Source: Acanthosepion pharaonis (Eukaryota; Mollusca; Cephalopoda; Sepiida; Sepiidae). From it: 64,000 nucleotides of DNA. Both the position numbers and the translations under genes were made by a program. The number at the start of each line of letters is the position of its first letter. Position 1 is the first letter of the stretch. The notes beneath the pieces were generated by a model. It saw nothing but the letters and a program-made list of their open reading frames with translations, searched no databases and was not told where the DNA came from. The DNA is taken from positions 2,450,001 through 2,514,000 of the forward strand of contig CAHIKZ030004725.1 of assembly GCA_903632075.3 (NCBI GenBank), written 5' to 3'. Positions 10,505 through 18,869 of the stretch are shown here, in pieces.

Positions 10505-10790
10505 GAGGCCCGTATTATGAAATGCACAAAGTCCAACAATTATTTAAGACATTTTTTTTATTTTTATACGTTCTTTTTATAGATACAAATATTTAAGTAA
10601 ATACTCTGTTTATAATGAACAGTATTAAACATTTACCGGCCTTAATGTCCGAGAAATAGATAATATGCGTCCTCAGACATGAATCGAACCAGTATCTTAT
10701 ACGGAACAGTCATATAGCCTGACGTGCCTTAATCGATTGAGCCACAGAGGATCGTTCGATTAGCAAGGTCGATTTTACTGGTTTTTAAAC
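10505..10790 (-). repeat. tRNA-derived SINE, copy 1 of local cluster
   Basis: The minus strand has TGGCTCAATCGATTAAGGC (A-box region, near 10742-10724) and GGTTCGATTCATG (B-box region, near 10692). A body to about 10510 contains GAATGTCCG-like and AAACAGAGTATTTAC segments. It is about 80-90% identical by eye to the next copy at 10867-11125. Confidence 0.75.
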
Positions 10791-10866
10791 TACAATCTTC
10801 CATGAATCTCTCACGTACCTTCATATTTGCTCAAAGCCTATCCAAATGTAAACAAATGACGACACT

Positions 10867-11125
10867 CATTATGAAATGGACAAAGTCCGGCAATTATTTT
10901 AAGACATTTTTATACATTCTTTTTATAGATATAAATATTTAAGTAAATGCTCTGTTTATAATAAACAGCATTAATAACATTTACCGGCCTGAATGTCCGA
11001 GAAATTGTCATAGAAAATATGCGTCCTCCAACAGGAATCGAACCTGTATCCTATAAGGAACCGTCATATAGCGTGGCGTGCCTTAACCGTTTCGGCCACA
11101 GAGGAGCGTTCGGTTAGCAAGTAAC
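10867..11125 (-). repeat. tRNA-derived SINE, copy 2 of local cluster
   Basis: Same organisation as copy 1, about 360 bp downstream in direct orientation. The minus strand shows TGGCCGAAACGGTTAAGGC and the B-box AGGTTCGATTCCTG. Its head faces copy 3. Confidence 0.75.
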
Positions 11126-11148
11126 AGTAAAATCAACCTTGCTAACCG
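11108..11148. repeat. Head-to-head junction of two SINEs
   Basis: CGGTTAGCAAG at 11110-11120 is complementary to CTTGCTAACCG near 11139-11149, so the two SINE copies form a long fold-back with a short loop. Confidence 0.7.
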
Positions 11149-11325
11149 AAACGTTTAAGACCCGTCAGGCTACATGACGGTTCCCTATAGGATACAGGTT
11201 CGATTCCTGTCAGAGGACGCATATTATCTATGACATTAAAACCATTTAAATGTTGTTTACCGTTCATTATAAACAGAGTATTTTTAAAATATTGAATCTA
11301 TATCTATAAAAATAAAAAAATATAT

Positions 11326-11330
<5 letters not shown>
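11135..11330 (+). repeat. tRNA-derived SINE, copy 3 (inverted)
   Basis: Plus-strand copy with B-box AGGTTCGATTCCTG near 11194-11207 and the body GGACGCATATTATCTATG to AAACAGAGTATTT. Its 3' end runs directly into (TA)n at 11331. Confidence 0.75.

Positions 11331-11404
<74 letters not shown>
11331..11404. repeat. Compound (TA)n(TG)n microsatellite
   Basis: TA run to 11362, then TG run. It forms the 3' tail of SINE copy 3. Confidence 0.97.
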
Positions 11405-11408
<4 letters not shown>

Positions 11409-11514
11409 GCACATGAAATGTGAATTTTAAATTGACTATATGGTGGTGCGTTTTATGCGCATTTACAAAAAAGAATCTCCAACTATCAATTACATTAATG
11501 TCTTATCTTAGCAA

Positions 11515-11720
11515 TTCACCCCTGAAGATGATCACGGATGAGATTGAAAGTACTTGGGAAAATAGTTGGAACGACAGGAAGCTATGGCGTCTTTCTTAAG
11601 CATTTTAATAACAACTCTAAAGAATTGATCCGTGAATTTGAAAGGATTAAAATAAAAATAAACATAATATGTCTAGATTATTCAACCAAGCATGCTTGAA
11701 TAAAGATATACTGTCTAAAT
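11515..11720 (+). repeat. Dispersed repeat shared with 61255-61460, with hammerhead-like start
   Basis: The segment with GATGAGATTGAAAGTACTTGGG and the downstream ATGCTTGAAT block also occurs at 61255-61460, just upstream of a Penelope-like endonuclease remnant, so it is probably a Penelope-like non-coding part. At 11519-11558 it has CCC, CTGAAGA, GATC...GATT (one GU pair), GAAA, GTAC, TT, GGG, which fits a very small hammerhead with 3-bp stem I. The element is followed by (TA)n at 11720-11744. Confidence 0.5.
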
Positions 11721-11744
11721 ATATATATATATATATATATATAT
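11720..11744. repeat. (TA)n microsatellite
   Basis: Short pure TA run. Confidence 0.9.
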
Positions 11745-12073
11745 CTTTAAAGAGAAATGTCTGGAGTCGGCGTTTATTTATGGCCAGACACTTTCATTGT
11801 ATGTAAATGAATTTCGGTTTCTACTATGGGATACTACACTATGCAAACACAAATATGTTTTACTGGGATTTACAGTAAGTAGTATTTAGTAATGGGGGAT
11901 TTAAATATAAAACAAATTAAAGTTATAATAAATTATTTCAGTAATAGATTCATACATTTCGTAATAGCGAGATACCCAATGGAATAAATCATGCTGTACA
12001 ACACACATACATATACCCACACACACATGTACGTTTACATAGAGATACATATATGTACCCATACACACATATA

Positions 12074-12077
<4 letters not shown>

Positions 12078-12120
<43 letters not shown>
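12078..12120. repeat. (TA)n microsatellite
   Basis: Pure TA run preceded by CA- and TG-rich degenerate sequence from about 12000. Confidence 0.95.
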
Positions 12121-12125
<5 letters not shown>

Positions 12126-12389
12126 GCTAGGATCCACCTAATTTGCATAGTGGAGTACCGACCATATAAATATGGTTGGTACCGGGAAGAGAAGGGAGGA
12201 ATCAAGAGATTCAATCCAGAAACTCTGCCCGACTGCGACTAAGTCAACACATACTCCAGGAACGGTCTTCCCAGGAATATACAAAACACTATATGTAAAT
12301 ATTATGTACACTTTCTTGTTTCAATACATTTTGTTCTAAGTACATTTTGTGTTGCATTATTATTCCATGCATTAGTCAAGTTTCAACAA

Positions 12390-12406
12390 TATATATATAT
12401 ATATAT
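12390..12406. repeat. (TA)n microsatellite at SINE 3' end
   Basis: Short TA run abutting the minus-strand SINE tail. Confidence 0.85.
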
Positions 12407-12715
12407 TTACTCGACTCTCCCCCCGTCGAATTCGACGTATGAGGGTCAAGCAGATCAGTTCCTAGGAAACCGACAGCCTGACAAAAGCACATGAGATTTT
12501 ATTATAGTGGTGAAGGTTTCGTGCAGGACCATCCACAGTTTTTGAAGGGCCGAATACAGAGACCTGGTGCACTAAGTACCACAAGGTCCCCAAACGACCC
12601 TCCGCAGGTTTTGAATTCAGAGTTGTCCTTCTCCTAGACCAGTTGCCATTCAAGGCTATAGAACCCAGTTTGTCCTGCTATTTACACATAGCTGAAGGGA
12701 GAAGAAAAGGATTAA
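12407..12715 (-). repeat. SINE-like element, copy 2 (LINE-sharing 3' tail)
   Basis: Homologous to 3290-3566 over about 280 bp. On the minus strand it ends GACCCTCATACGTCGAATT, CGACGGG, GAGAGTC and then (TA)n. CGTCGAATTCGACG forms a perfect hairpin. The LINE remnant ending at 13507 has the same tail (CTCATACGTCGAAACCGACGGG split by loop AAAC) followed by (TA)n. Its 5' part resembles the body next to the tRNA-like heads at 15575-15765 and 38305-38495. Confidence 0.8.
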
Positions 12716-12889
12716 CACCTTATGCCATTCACTTACCCCATTCGGTTAAATTATTACGAATACTAAGCTGCACCCGGAATTCTATAAGGTGAAATCATTA
12801 AAATAAAAATTTAATCACAGGCATCAGTTTGGGAACTGTAGGTTTTGGGAAGTTAGTAAGTAATAAAGTAAGATCTATATTCTTATATA

Positions 12890-13085
12890 AGTTTGAATCT
12901 GCTCCTATGTCTACATTTCATAATTTGCTCTTTCCGTTGATTTAATAGTTTGACTATTGTATTTTATTATTCTGATTTTCTCCCTTAAACATAGCTTGCA
13001 CCTATCTCTAAAACTAATGGGGGTGTTCGCGAAACCTAAAATTTTCCAATTTCTCTGAGGATTCAGACCCTTTTAATTCAATTCA
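12890..13085 (-). pseudogene. Penelope-like element C-terminal remnant
   Basis: On the minus strand, 13050-12970 translates to a peptide with RDRCKLCLREK. It matches RDKCSLCLEEK of the GIY-YIG-domain remnant at 58221-58480, and the following non-coding DNA also matches. It is a short 3' fragment of that retroelement family. Only the cysteine-pair end survives and the catalytic part is gone. Confidence 0.6.
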
Positions 13086-13117
13086 AAAATTTTTATTAAA
13101 GGGTACCTGCACTATAT

Positions 13118-13507
13118 ATATATTAGATCAGGGCTACAGGAATGTAGGATGCCCATGTCTAAGATACAAAGACAAGCTGAAGAGTAACTTGTCAGCTGTC
13201 AATATACCACATAACACCCTTGAGCGCTTAGCCTTGGAGCGGGTAGAATGGAGATCCACGTGTTTAATGGACCCAGAACTTTTCAATCTGCTTGTCTGAA
13301 ACGTCTAAAAGAAGCCAGAGCAAGATCTAAAATGTCAGCCAATCTAAGAGTGATCTCATCTCACAATTCTCACTCTTGCTCCATATGTGGCTTCCTTTGT
13401 AAATCACTAGCGGGTCTTAAGTGCCACTTAAGATTATAGCACAAAATATCATAACTGAATCAATTAAGCTGTCGGATCCTCATACGTCGAAACCGACGGG
13501 AGAGTCC

Positions 13508-13510
<3 letters not shown>
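13118..13510 (+). pseudogene. Non-LTR retrotransposon ORF2 C-terminus and 3' tail
   Basis: Frame starting at 13132 gives a peptide with NVGCPCLRYKDKLKSNL and LERLALERVEWRSTC, the conserved region after the reverse transcriptase domain in a common animal endonuclease/RT LINE group (pattern GRPxLRYKDxxKxDL...WExLAxDRxxWR). A one-base frameshift near 13258-13262 passes into the frame of 13248-13439, which ends with CSICGFLCKSLAGLKCHLR, a Cys-Cys...His zinc-finger-like motif typical of the same C-terminus. After the stop comes a 70-bp 3' UTR with the hairpin CGTCG-AAAC-CGACG and AGAGTCC, then (TA)n. The copy is 5'-truncated and dead. Confidence 0.75.

Positions 13511-13547
<37 letters not shown>
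13511..13547. repeat. (TA)n microsatellite at LINE 3' end
   Basis: Pure TA run starting a few bases after the LINE 3' tail. Confidence 0.95.
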
Positions 13548-13548
<1 letters not shown>

Positions 13549-13549
13549 C

Positions 13550-14480
13550 GAAAGAAATAAAGAAATGCTTGGAGACTGTCTAGCTAGTTGTTAGTTTCTT
13601 TTCTGATTTCCCACGTTCAAACGGAAGCCACTGACCACAAACAAAACACACGAAGCGAAGACAAACAAAAATGTAATCGTAGCCAGAGGAATAATAATTT
13701 CTTACCAAACCGATCGTTGCAATTGCCATCAAATACCTCACATTTTGTTTCCATAGCAACAATTCATTGTCTGGCTGGCGTCAAACAATTATGACAAAAT
13801 AGTTGCAAATCCTCTTCGGGGATATCAGCATTTCTATGAACTTTCTGAACCAACCAATCAACCAACAAGCCAGCTATTCAGCCAACTGGTTGATCCGAAC
13901 ACATTAGAATTTCTTTCCCAGTTACTCATTTTCTCATAATTAACCATCTAGTATCAATTGTGCGCCGGCAACGTACGAGCGGCCGTCCTCGCAAATACAT
14001 ACACAGGACATCGAACGTTTTGTTCTGATATAATAGCATCATTTTTCAAATGCAATAATTACCTTATGCAAATTATTGCGAGCGCTTCGTTAGGTAATCA
14101 GAGAGATGTCCTCATGCAGAAAGTCAATTTCGTGGTCGGGTTGGAGAAAGCATGCAATGTTTGGCTCCGAAGATTCCGCTACAAGCGTCACTATGGCTAT
14201 CCTAATCACCGGAAATTCGTTTTCCTTGCTGCTACAAATCCGATTCCATAGCAAATATCAATGGTTTCTCTAGTGTTCTTGCGTGTACAGTTCGTATTCG
14301 GAATTGGAAATGGTGTACATTTGATATTCCGACAATTTATTATCCAGTAAATTCTTTTCCTCTCGATGATCGCTGATTGATTTTCATTGTTGATATTAGT
14401 TCGATTTTATTGTAAGTATCAATGGCAAAAATCAAATTCAAATCCATAAAAACATTTTAAAGAATCTGTCTTTTAAGGTT
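13550..14480. other. Unassigned stretch
   Basis: Short open frames at 13588-13794 and 13958-14251 (plus) match nothing I recognise. No repeat or RNA was identified. Confidence 0.35.
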
Positions 14481-14798
14481 CAGTTGAAACCTCGATTCAC
14501 GAATTTAATTCGTTGCTCAAAGCCGTTCGTAACCCGAAATGTTCGTAAAGCGAAACTATTTGTTCAATAGGAATCAATGTAGAGAAAAAAGGACACAGTA
14601 CAATAATATTGGAAAAGAAAAACACGGTACAGCACATGAATGCATACAACACGGCGGTAGACTCGGGTTAAGTCTGTTCGGCAATGTTGTTCGAGAACCG
14701 AAATTTTGTTCGATAACCGAGGCATTTTCATCACGAATTTTCTGTTCGAAAACAGATTTGTTCGATATGTGAGACGTTCGAGAACCGAGGTTGCTCTG
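14481..14798. mobile_element. pogo/Tigger-like MITE
   Basis: The left end CAGTTGAAACCTCGATTC and the reverse complement of the right end, CAGAGCAACCTCGGTTC, form imperfect terminal inverted repeats. Sub-terminal sequence also mirrors (TTCGTAAAGCGAAA versus TTCGATAACCGAGG motifs). The AACCTCGGTT core is characteristic of pogo/Tigger-type (Tc1/mariner superfamily) ends. The right side is flanked by TA; the left TA appears mutated. There is no transposase coding capacity in about 318 bp. Related ends occur at 36600-36665. Confidence 0.6.
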
Positions 14799-14984
14799 TA
14801 GTTCGTTAAGAATGCAAGACTATCCAGAAAATATTTCTCATCCCAAAAGATTATCAAGTGTCTGAAAATCTTCGGTATAAAGCCGATAACTTTTCAGCAA
14901 ACTCTCGTACAAGCCGGAAGGGATTAAAAGAGAGAAGGAAGTGGTTTTATCAGATATATAAATTTCGCTGGAAATCTGGGAAGT

Positions 14985-15560
14985 GATTGATTGATTAATT
15001 CATTTTTTTACGGCTTATCAACCCTTTGCAGGTTATTTAAAGTCAGAAAATATTTGTAGATTGTAAGAATTTGTTATTTTTAGATGATAATGTGGATATA
15101 AATTGGGGGATCAATTCTATATTACGATCAATATATAAAAATATCCCTCATTTTGTGGCCACGGTAGATTCTTTACATTTATATTCCAGAGAATGTAAAT
15201 ATACCTAAAAGACATGTTTGTGTAGCTAATCAGTATTTGATTGATTGATTCGTTTTTTACGGTTTATCAACCCTTTGCAGTTTTTTAAAAGTTAGAAAAC
15301 ATTTATAGATTGTAAGACTTCTTTGGAGGTGATAATGTGAATATATATTCTATATCACGATCAATATATAAACAGATCCCTCATTTTGTGGCCACGGTAG
15401 ACTCTATACCTTTATATTCTAGAGAATGTAAATAAATCTAAAAGACATGTCAGTGTAGCTAATCAGTATTTGATTGATTGATTCGGTTTTTACGGCTTAT
15501 CAACCCGTTGCAGATTATTTAAAGCCAGAAAATATTTTTAGATTGTAAGAATTTTTTTGG
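14985..15560 (+). repeat. 240-bp tandem duplication, three copies
   Basis: Blocks beginning TTGATTGATT and TTTTTACGGCTTATCAACCC recur at about 15001, 15250 and 15483 (spacings 249 and 233 bp). The first two are full length; the third stops at a SINE near 15575. A related segment occurs on the minus strand at 44795-44885, so this is a dispersed family. Confidence 0.85.
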
Positions 15561-15574
15561 TGTGAATAATGGTT

Positions 15575-15765
15575 TGAGAGATACGTCGTACTATTTAACC
15601 CGTAGCTGGGAGGAGAAGAGGTGGATTCATACCTTTCCCAAGGGTATTTGCATGTAAGTGAATATAACGAACCCAAATGAAATTGGAACCAGGCTCTCCG
15701 ATTAACAATTTCGGGCCATTATCCGTTGCACCACCGCGCCACATCCAACCTAAACAGCACCCGGT
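15575..15765 (-). repeat. tRNA-headed SINE-like element, copy 3 of the tail-sharing family
   Basis: The minus strand starts TGGCGCGGTGGTGCAACGG (A-box-like) and has a degenerate B-box around GGTTCCAATTTC. The body (ACCCTTGGGAAAGG and CTCCTCCCAGCTACGGG) resembles 12690-12715 and 38340-38400. The 3' half with the hairpin tail is missing. Confidence 0.55.
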
Positions 15766-16064
15766 ATTCCCAAGCGGTCACTCATCTAGGTACTGACCAG
15801 GGTCGATGTTGCTTGACTTCGGTGGTTCAACCTGATGTAGTCGTAAGCCTGTATAAGGAGGTTACGTATTACGTAGTAATTCAGCACATTTCCTTTACCA
15901 AGCGATATTTTCGGTGGTCGTACGGGAACTGGGAAGTAATTAACGTTGGAGTGGTGTGAAAATTGATCAAATGATCAATATTGCAATTGACTGAGAGTCC
16001 CCCCCCAAAAAAAAATATCACTGGAATGTTCTGCATTTTGAACTTAACCATTTTCCAGTCAGAT

Positions 16065-16510
16065 TCAGCGATAACTGATATTTGTAAATTTCTCAATCGA
16101 CAGAATCTTTGTCAAAATAGAGAAGAAATTTTCAATGTAGTAATCGACTGAAGTCCTTGAAATTTGTAAATTCAGCAATCGACAGAAACTTTTTAGAGTA
16201 GATGGGAATTTTTGTTTTATCATTGGTTCTGTTTGGTTTTTGTTTTGTTTTTTTTTTTTCCCGAGGGCACTTGAACTCGTATGATTTTTGTTTTTTGCAT
16301 GCATTTGAATTTGCAATTTTCGAACTAAATATTTTTCAGAAATCATTAAAATTTATACTTTTTCCAATGAATGAAACATTTTCAGCGGTCATTGTAATGC
16401 GTACATCAAGGTCTCTTTTTCAAAAAGCATTGAAATTTGGACATTTTCTGATCGAAAGAATCTTTTTCTGAAATCATTGAAAATTGTAATTTACAATTGA
16501 AATTAATGCA
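16065..16510. repeat. Degenerate tandem repeat, unit about 80 bp
   Basis: ATTGAAATTTG / ATCGACAGAA / TTTTTCTGAAATCATT-like phrases recur five or six times with drift. The open frames here (89 and 93 residues) run through it. Confidence 0.45.
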
Positions 16511-16596
16511 ACGCAGTGTGAAAATATGGAAGACCTCGAAGCTTTTCATATTAAAATAACCAATAATCAACAAAATCATTTATGATTTCCACCGCC

Positions 16597-16690
16597 AGTG
16601 ATGCATTGTGGGTAGACTACTGCATTTTGCGTAGTCTATTCTAACGGTTATTTTGGCGGGAATGGTTTGTTAATTTGTTCATTATTTGTT
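16597..16690 (+). repeat. Dispersed block GCATTGTGGGTAG, copy 1
   Basis: GATGCATTGTGGGTAG, TAGTCTATTCTAACGG and TGGTTTGTTAATTTGTTC also occur at 18088-18165. Here it directly precedes the LINE remnant. Confidence 0.75.
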
Positions 16691-16740
16691 CAAGTGACGA
16701 CAAATATATTTAAAAGGAATAAAATAACATCACAACCATT

Positions 16741-17172
16741 CGTCCTTACATGGATTACTGCTTCCATATATGGTCTGGTTCTCCCGCTGTTTATCTCGAG
16801 GTCCTTGACAAATTCCAGAGACGGGTATGCAACATGGTTGGTCCTGATCTGGTATCCCGTCTGCAATCGCTATCTTACAGACGTGCTGTGGCTTCCCTCT
16901 GACTTTTCTACAAGTATTTCTATGGTAACTGATTCGATGAGCTACTTTCACTGGTTCCCAAACTGCATGAATTTAAGCGAGCTACTAGGTTGGCATCTCG
17001 GTCCCACCCTTTCACACTCGAAACGAATAAATGTAGCCATCTCTTCTACTCCAACAACTTCTTATCTCGCACCTCCCATCAGTGGAACACCCTTCCTATC
17101 ACTTGCTTCCCTGATAGCTATCATCTTCAAATATTCAAATGTAATGTCAATCGACATCTTCTGATGTCTTGA
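16741..17172 (+). pseudogene. Non-LTR retrotransposon RT C-terminal remnant
   Basis: One frame from 16741 to the stop at 17170-17172 reads a LINE reverse-transcriptase C-terminus: DYCFHIWSGSP, VLDKFQRRVCN, RRAVASL, FDELLSLVP, FLSRTSHQWNTLPITCFP and LQIFKCNVNRHL. This corresponds to the end of the protein in Jockey/CR1-like LINEs (FxPRTxxLWNxLP...FKxxVxxxL). Two in-frame TGA stops at 16900-16902 and 16930-16932 sit where related elements have other residues. The catalytic palm and endonuclease are absent, so it is a 5'-truncated relic. A 3' UTR ending GCTTGGGGCGAATTGC and an A-run follows to about 17271. Confidence 0.85.
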
Positions 17173-17568
17173 CCTTGATCCCTGTCCTTCTCTTTATCCT
17201 TTTCCCAAACACTCCTCTTTACTCTTACTCTCACTCTCTCGCTTGGGGCGAATTGCTTTAAAAAAAAACCTGATATCGAATACATTCAAAAGTAGAAAAA
17301 AAGCGCATAATACAAAAATGTTTATTGAACTGAGAATACAAGGTTCGCTTAAAGTGTCCTTTTATAGTCTCAATAAAAAAAGAAATAGCTCTCACAAAGA
17401 TAAGAGTAACAAAACAAGGGGAGACAACTCTTTATTATTCATAACAGGTTCACAATAGGACTTTAAAAAATGAACTTTGTTCCATTCCAATGAATGAAGT
17501 TAGTGGAAAGTTTGAAACATTAAACAAACATGACCATAGGGACATCAATTAAAAAATTGCCAGTGCTC

Positions 17569-17570
<2 letters not shown>

Positions 17571-17614
<44 letters not shown>
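17571..17614. repeat. (TA)n microsatellite
   Basis: Pure TA run at the 3' end of the hammerhead-bearing element on the minus strand. Confidence 0.97.
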
Positions 17615-17620
<6 letters not shown>

Positions 17621-17867
17621 AAGAGGTTGTAGTGGTTCCAAGAAGAGTGGTGCCGCAAACGTTTTTGGTTGTAATGTGGATTTATTTAGAAAAAAATATT
17701 ATGCTTTATTTTCCATAATTTTACTACACGTGTTTCTGGTCTCGTGACCGTCTTCAGGTAAAAGCGGAGATTTCCACATATTATTAAAAATAATTAATTT
17801 TTTCCTTATGTTTTTCAATGTCAAATATTCTCGATATGAGACATTCTGTTTTTTGTGTTATTAATCC

Positions 17868-17868
<1 letters not shown>
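17615..17868 (-). mobile_element. Hammerhead-bearing non-autonomous element, copy A
   Basis: About 250 bp match 55680-55938 in inverted orientation, including TCTCATATCGAGAATATTT, TGTGGAAATCTCCGC, the ribozyme, and CCACATTACAACCA. On its own strand it ends at a (TA)n tract, like the other copy. It has no coding capacity. Size, ribozyme type and repeated dispersal fit an animal retrozyme or a Penelope-derived non-autonomous unit. Confidence 0.65.
17719..17763 (-). ncRNA. Hammerhead ribozyme candidate in copy A
   Basis: Minus strand: stem I TTTTAC (17763-17758), CTGAAGA (17757-17751), C, stem II GGTC-ACGA-GACC (17749-17738), A, GAAA (17736-17733), CACGTG (17732-17727), TA, stem I GTAAAA (17724-17719). 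The six stem I pairs are perfect. CACGTG gives a stem III that is only stable with a tight loop or in a dimer, as known for minimal type I hammerheads. Confidence 0.68.

Positions 17869-17870
<2 letters not shown>

Positions 17871-17920
<50 letters not shown>
17871..17920. repeat. (TA)n microsatellite
   Basis: Pure TA run left of the fold-back element. Confidence 0.97.
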
Positions 17921-17923
<3 letters not shown>

Positions 17924-17939
17924 GAAGAAAGTTTTAAGG

Positions 17940-18284
17940 TATGCTATATTTATGAGATAAAGTGCTCGATATCATAGATAGAGCGTATGTAAATATAAAA
18001 GTAAACATTGAAGTCAACACTCAGACTGTTACATGCTAATCACAATCATCAGGCTGTGTTATTTTCTCGACTATTTATATATACGGTCAGTGGTGCATTG
18101 TGGGTAGTCTATTCTAACGGTTATTTTAGCGGGAGTGGTTTGTTAATTTGTTCTTTATTTGGATTAATTTATTTTGCTTGTTTTTGCTAATTTATTTTAT
18201 TTTCTCGATTATTTATATATACAGGTCAAAACACAACTGATGTGGCCTGATGATTGCGTTTATCGCCTCTGAGTGTTCACTTGT

Positions 18285-18288
<4 letters not shown>
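17940..18288. repeat. Fold-back element between two (TA)n tracts
   Basis: The left arm (CAACACTCAG ... CACAATCATCAGGC, 18014-18053) is complementary with mismatches to the right arm (GGCCTGATGATTGCG ... CTCTGAGTGTTCACTTG, 18244-18284). The arms are relatives of 7185-7272 and contain CTGATGA boxes, but their second core strand is degraded (GTAA or absent). The loop holds a copy of the GCATTGTGGGTAG block. Confidence 0.6.
18088..18170 (+). repeat. Dispersed block GCATTGTGGGTAG, copy 2
   Basis: Near identical to 16597-16690 with a 15-20 bp internal deletion. Here no RT sequence follows. Confidence 0.75.
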
Positions 18289-18360
<72 letters not shown>

Positions 18361-18368
18361 TTGTGTGT
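18289..18368. repeat. Compound (TA)n(TG)n microsatellite
   Basis: TA to about 18333, then TG. Confidence 0.97.
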
Positions 18369-18779
18369 ATGTGTGCCTGTCGATATTTATGAGATAATAT
18401 ATTATGTACACTATTTACATTATTTGTACAATAGTCCGAATAATGTAAATAGTATATATGTATATATATGTGTGTACGTGTGTACAAAGTTTAGTTTATA
18501 TAAAATATAGTTTATAATAAAAACAAAAGGAAAATTTATCTTAGCCGACGCGTTTCATTCTCTGAGGGGCTTTATTAAAATATATAAGACATAAATCAAT
18601 CTCAATCCTAATTAACTTAAATACTAATTTTGTACATACACTCATACATATGTGTGTGTGTCTGTGTGTGCATAAAAATGCGAATGTCAGTGTGTCACAC
18701 TTTTTCAACTTTACTCCTAGTGGCTGTAACCCAACATATGCTACCATTTTGGAATCAGGTCGACTCTGCGAGCAAATTA

Positions 18780-18850
18780 AAAACATTTCTGACCGGATTC
18801 GAACCCGCAATCCTGAAATTTCGGATTCCCAAGTTTCCATTAACGCGATT
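18780..18850 (-). repeat. tRNA-like SINE fragment
   Basis: On the minus strand the B-box GGGTTCGAATCC is perfect (near 18802-18791), preceded by GGATTGC. The A-box side (AACTTGGGAATCCG) is poor. It is likely a decayed SINE head. Confidence 0.45.
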
Positions 18851-18869
18851 GTTTTCGGAGATTTTTTAA

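Noticed and set aside
12407..13510. A 1.1-kb DNA transposon with 35-bp terminal inverted repeats
   Set aside because: The matching ends are better explained as the shared 3' tails of a minus-strand SINE and a plus-strand LINE, each followed by (TA)n; a third SINE copy at 3290 has the tail without a partner.
16667..17164. A 165-residue protein in the frame of 16667
   Set aside because: The true homology is in another frame (16741-17172), which has two stops; the 165-residue frame is its shadow.
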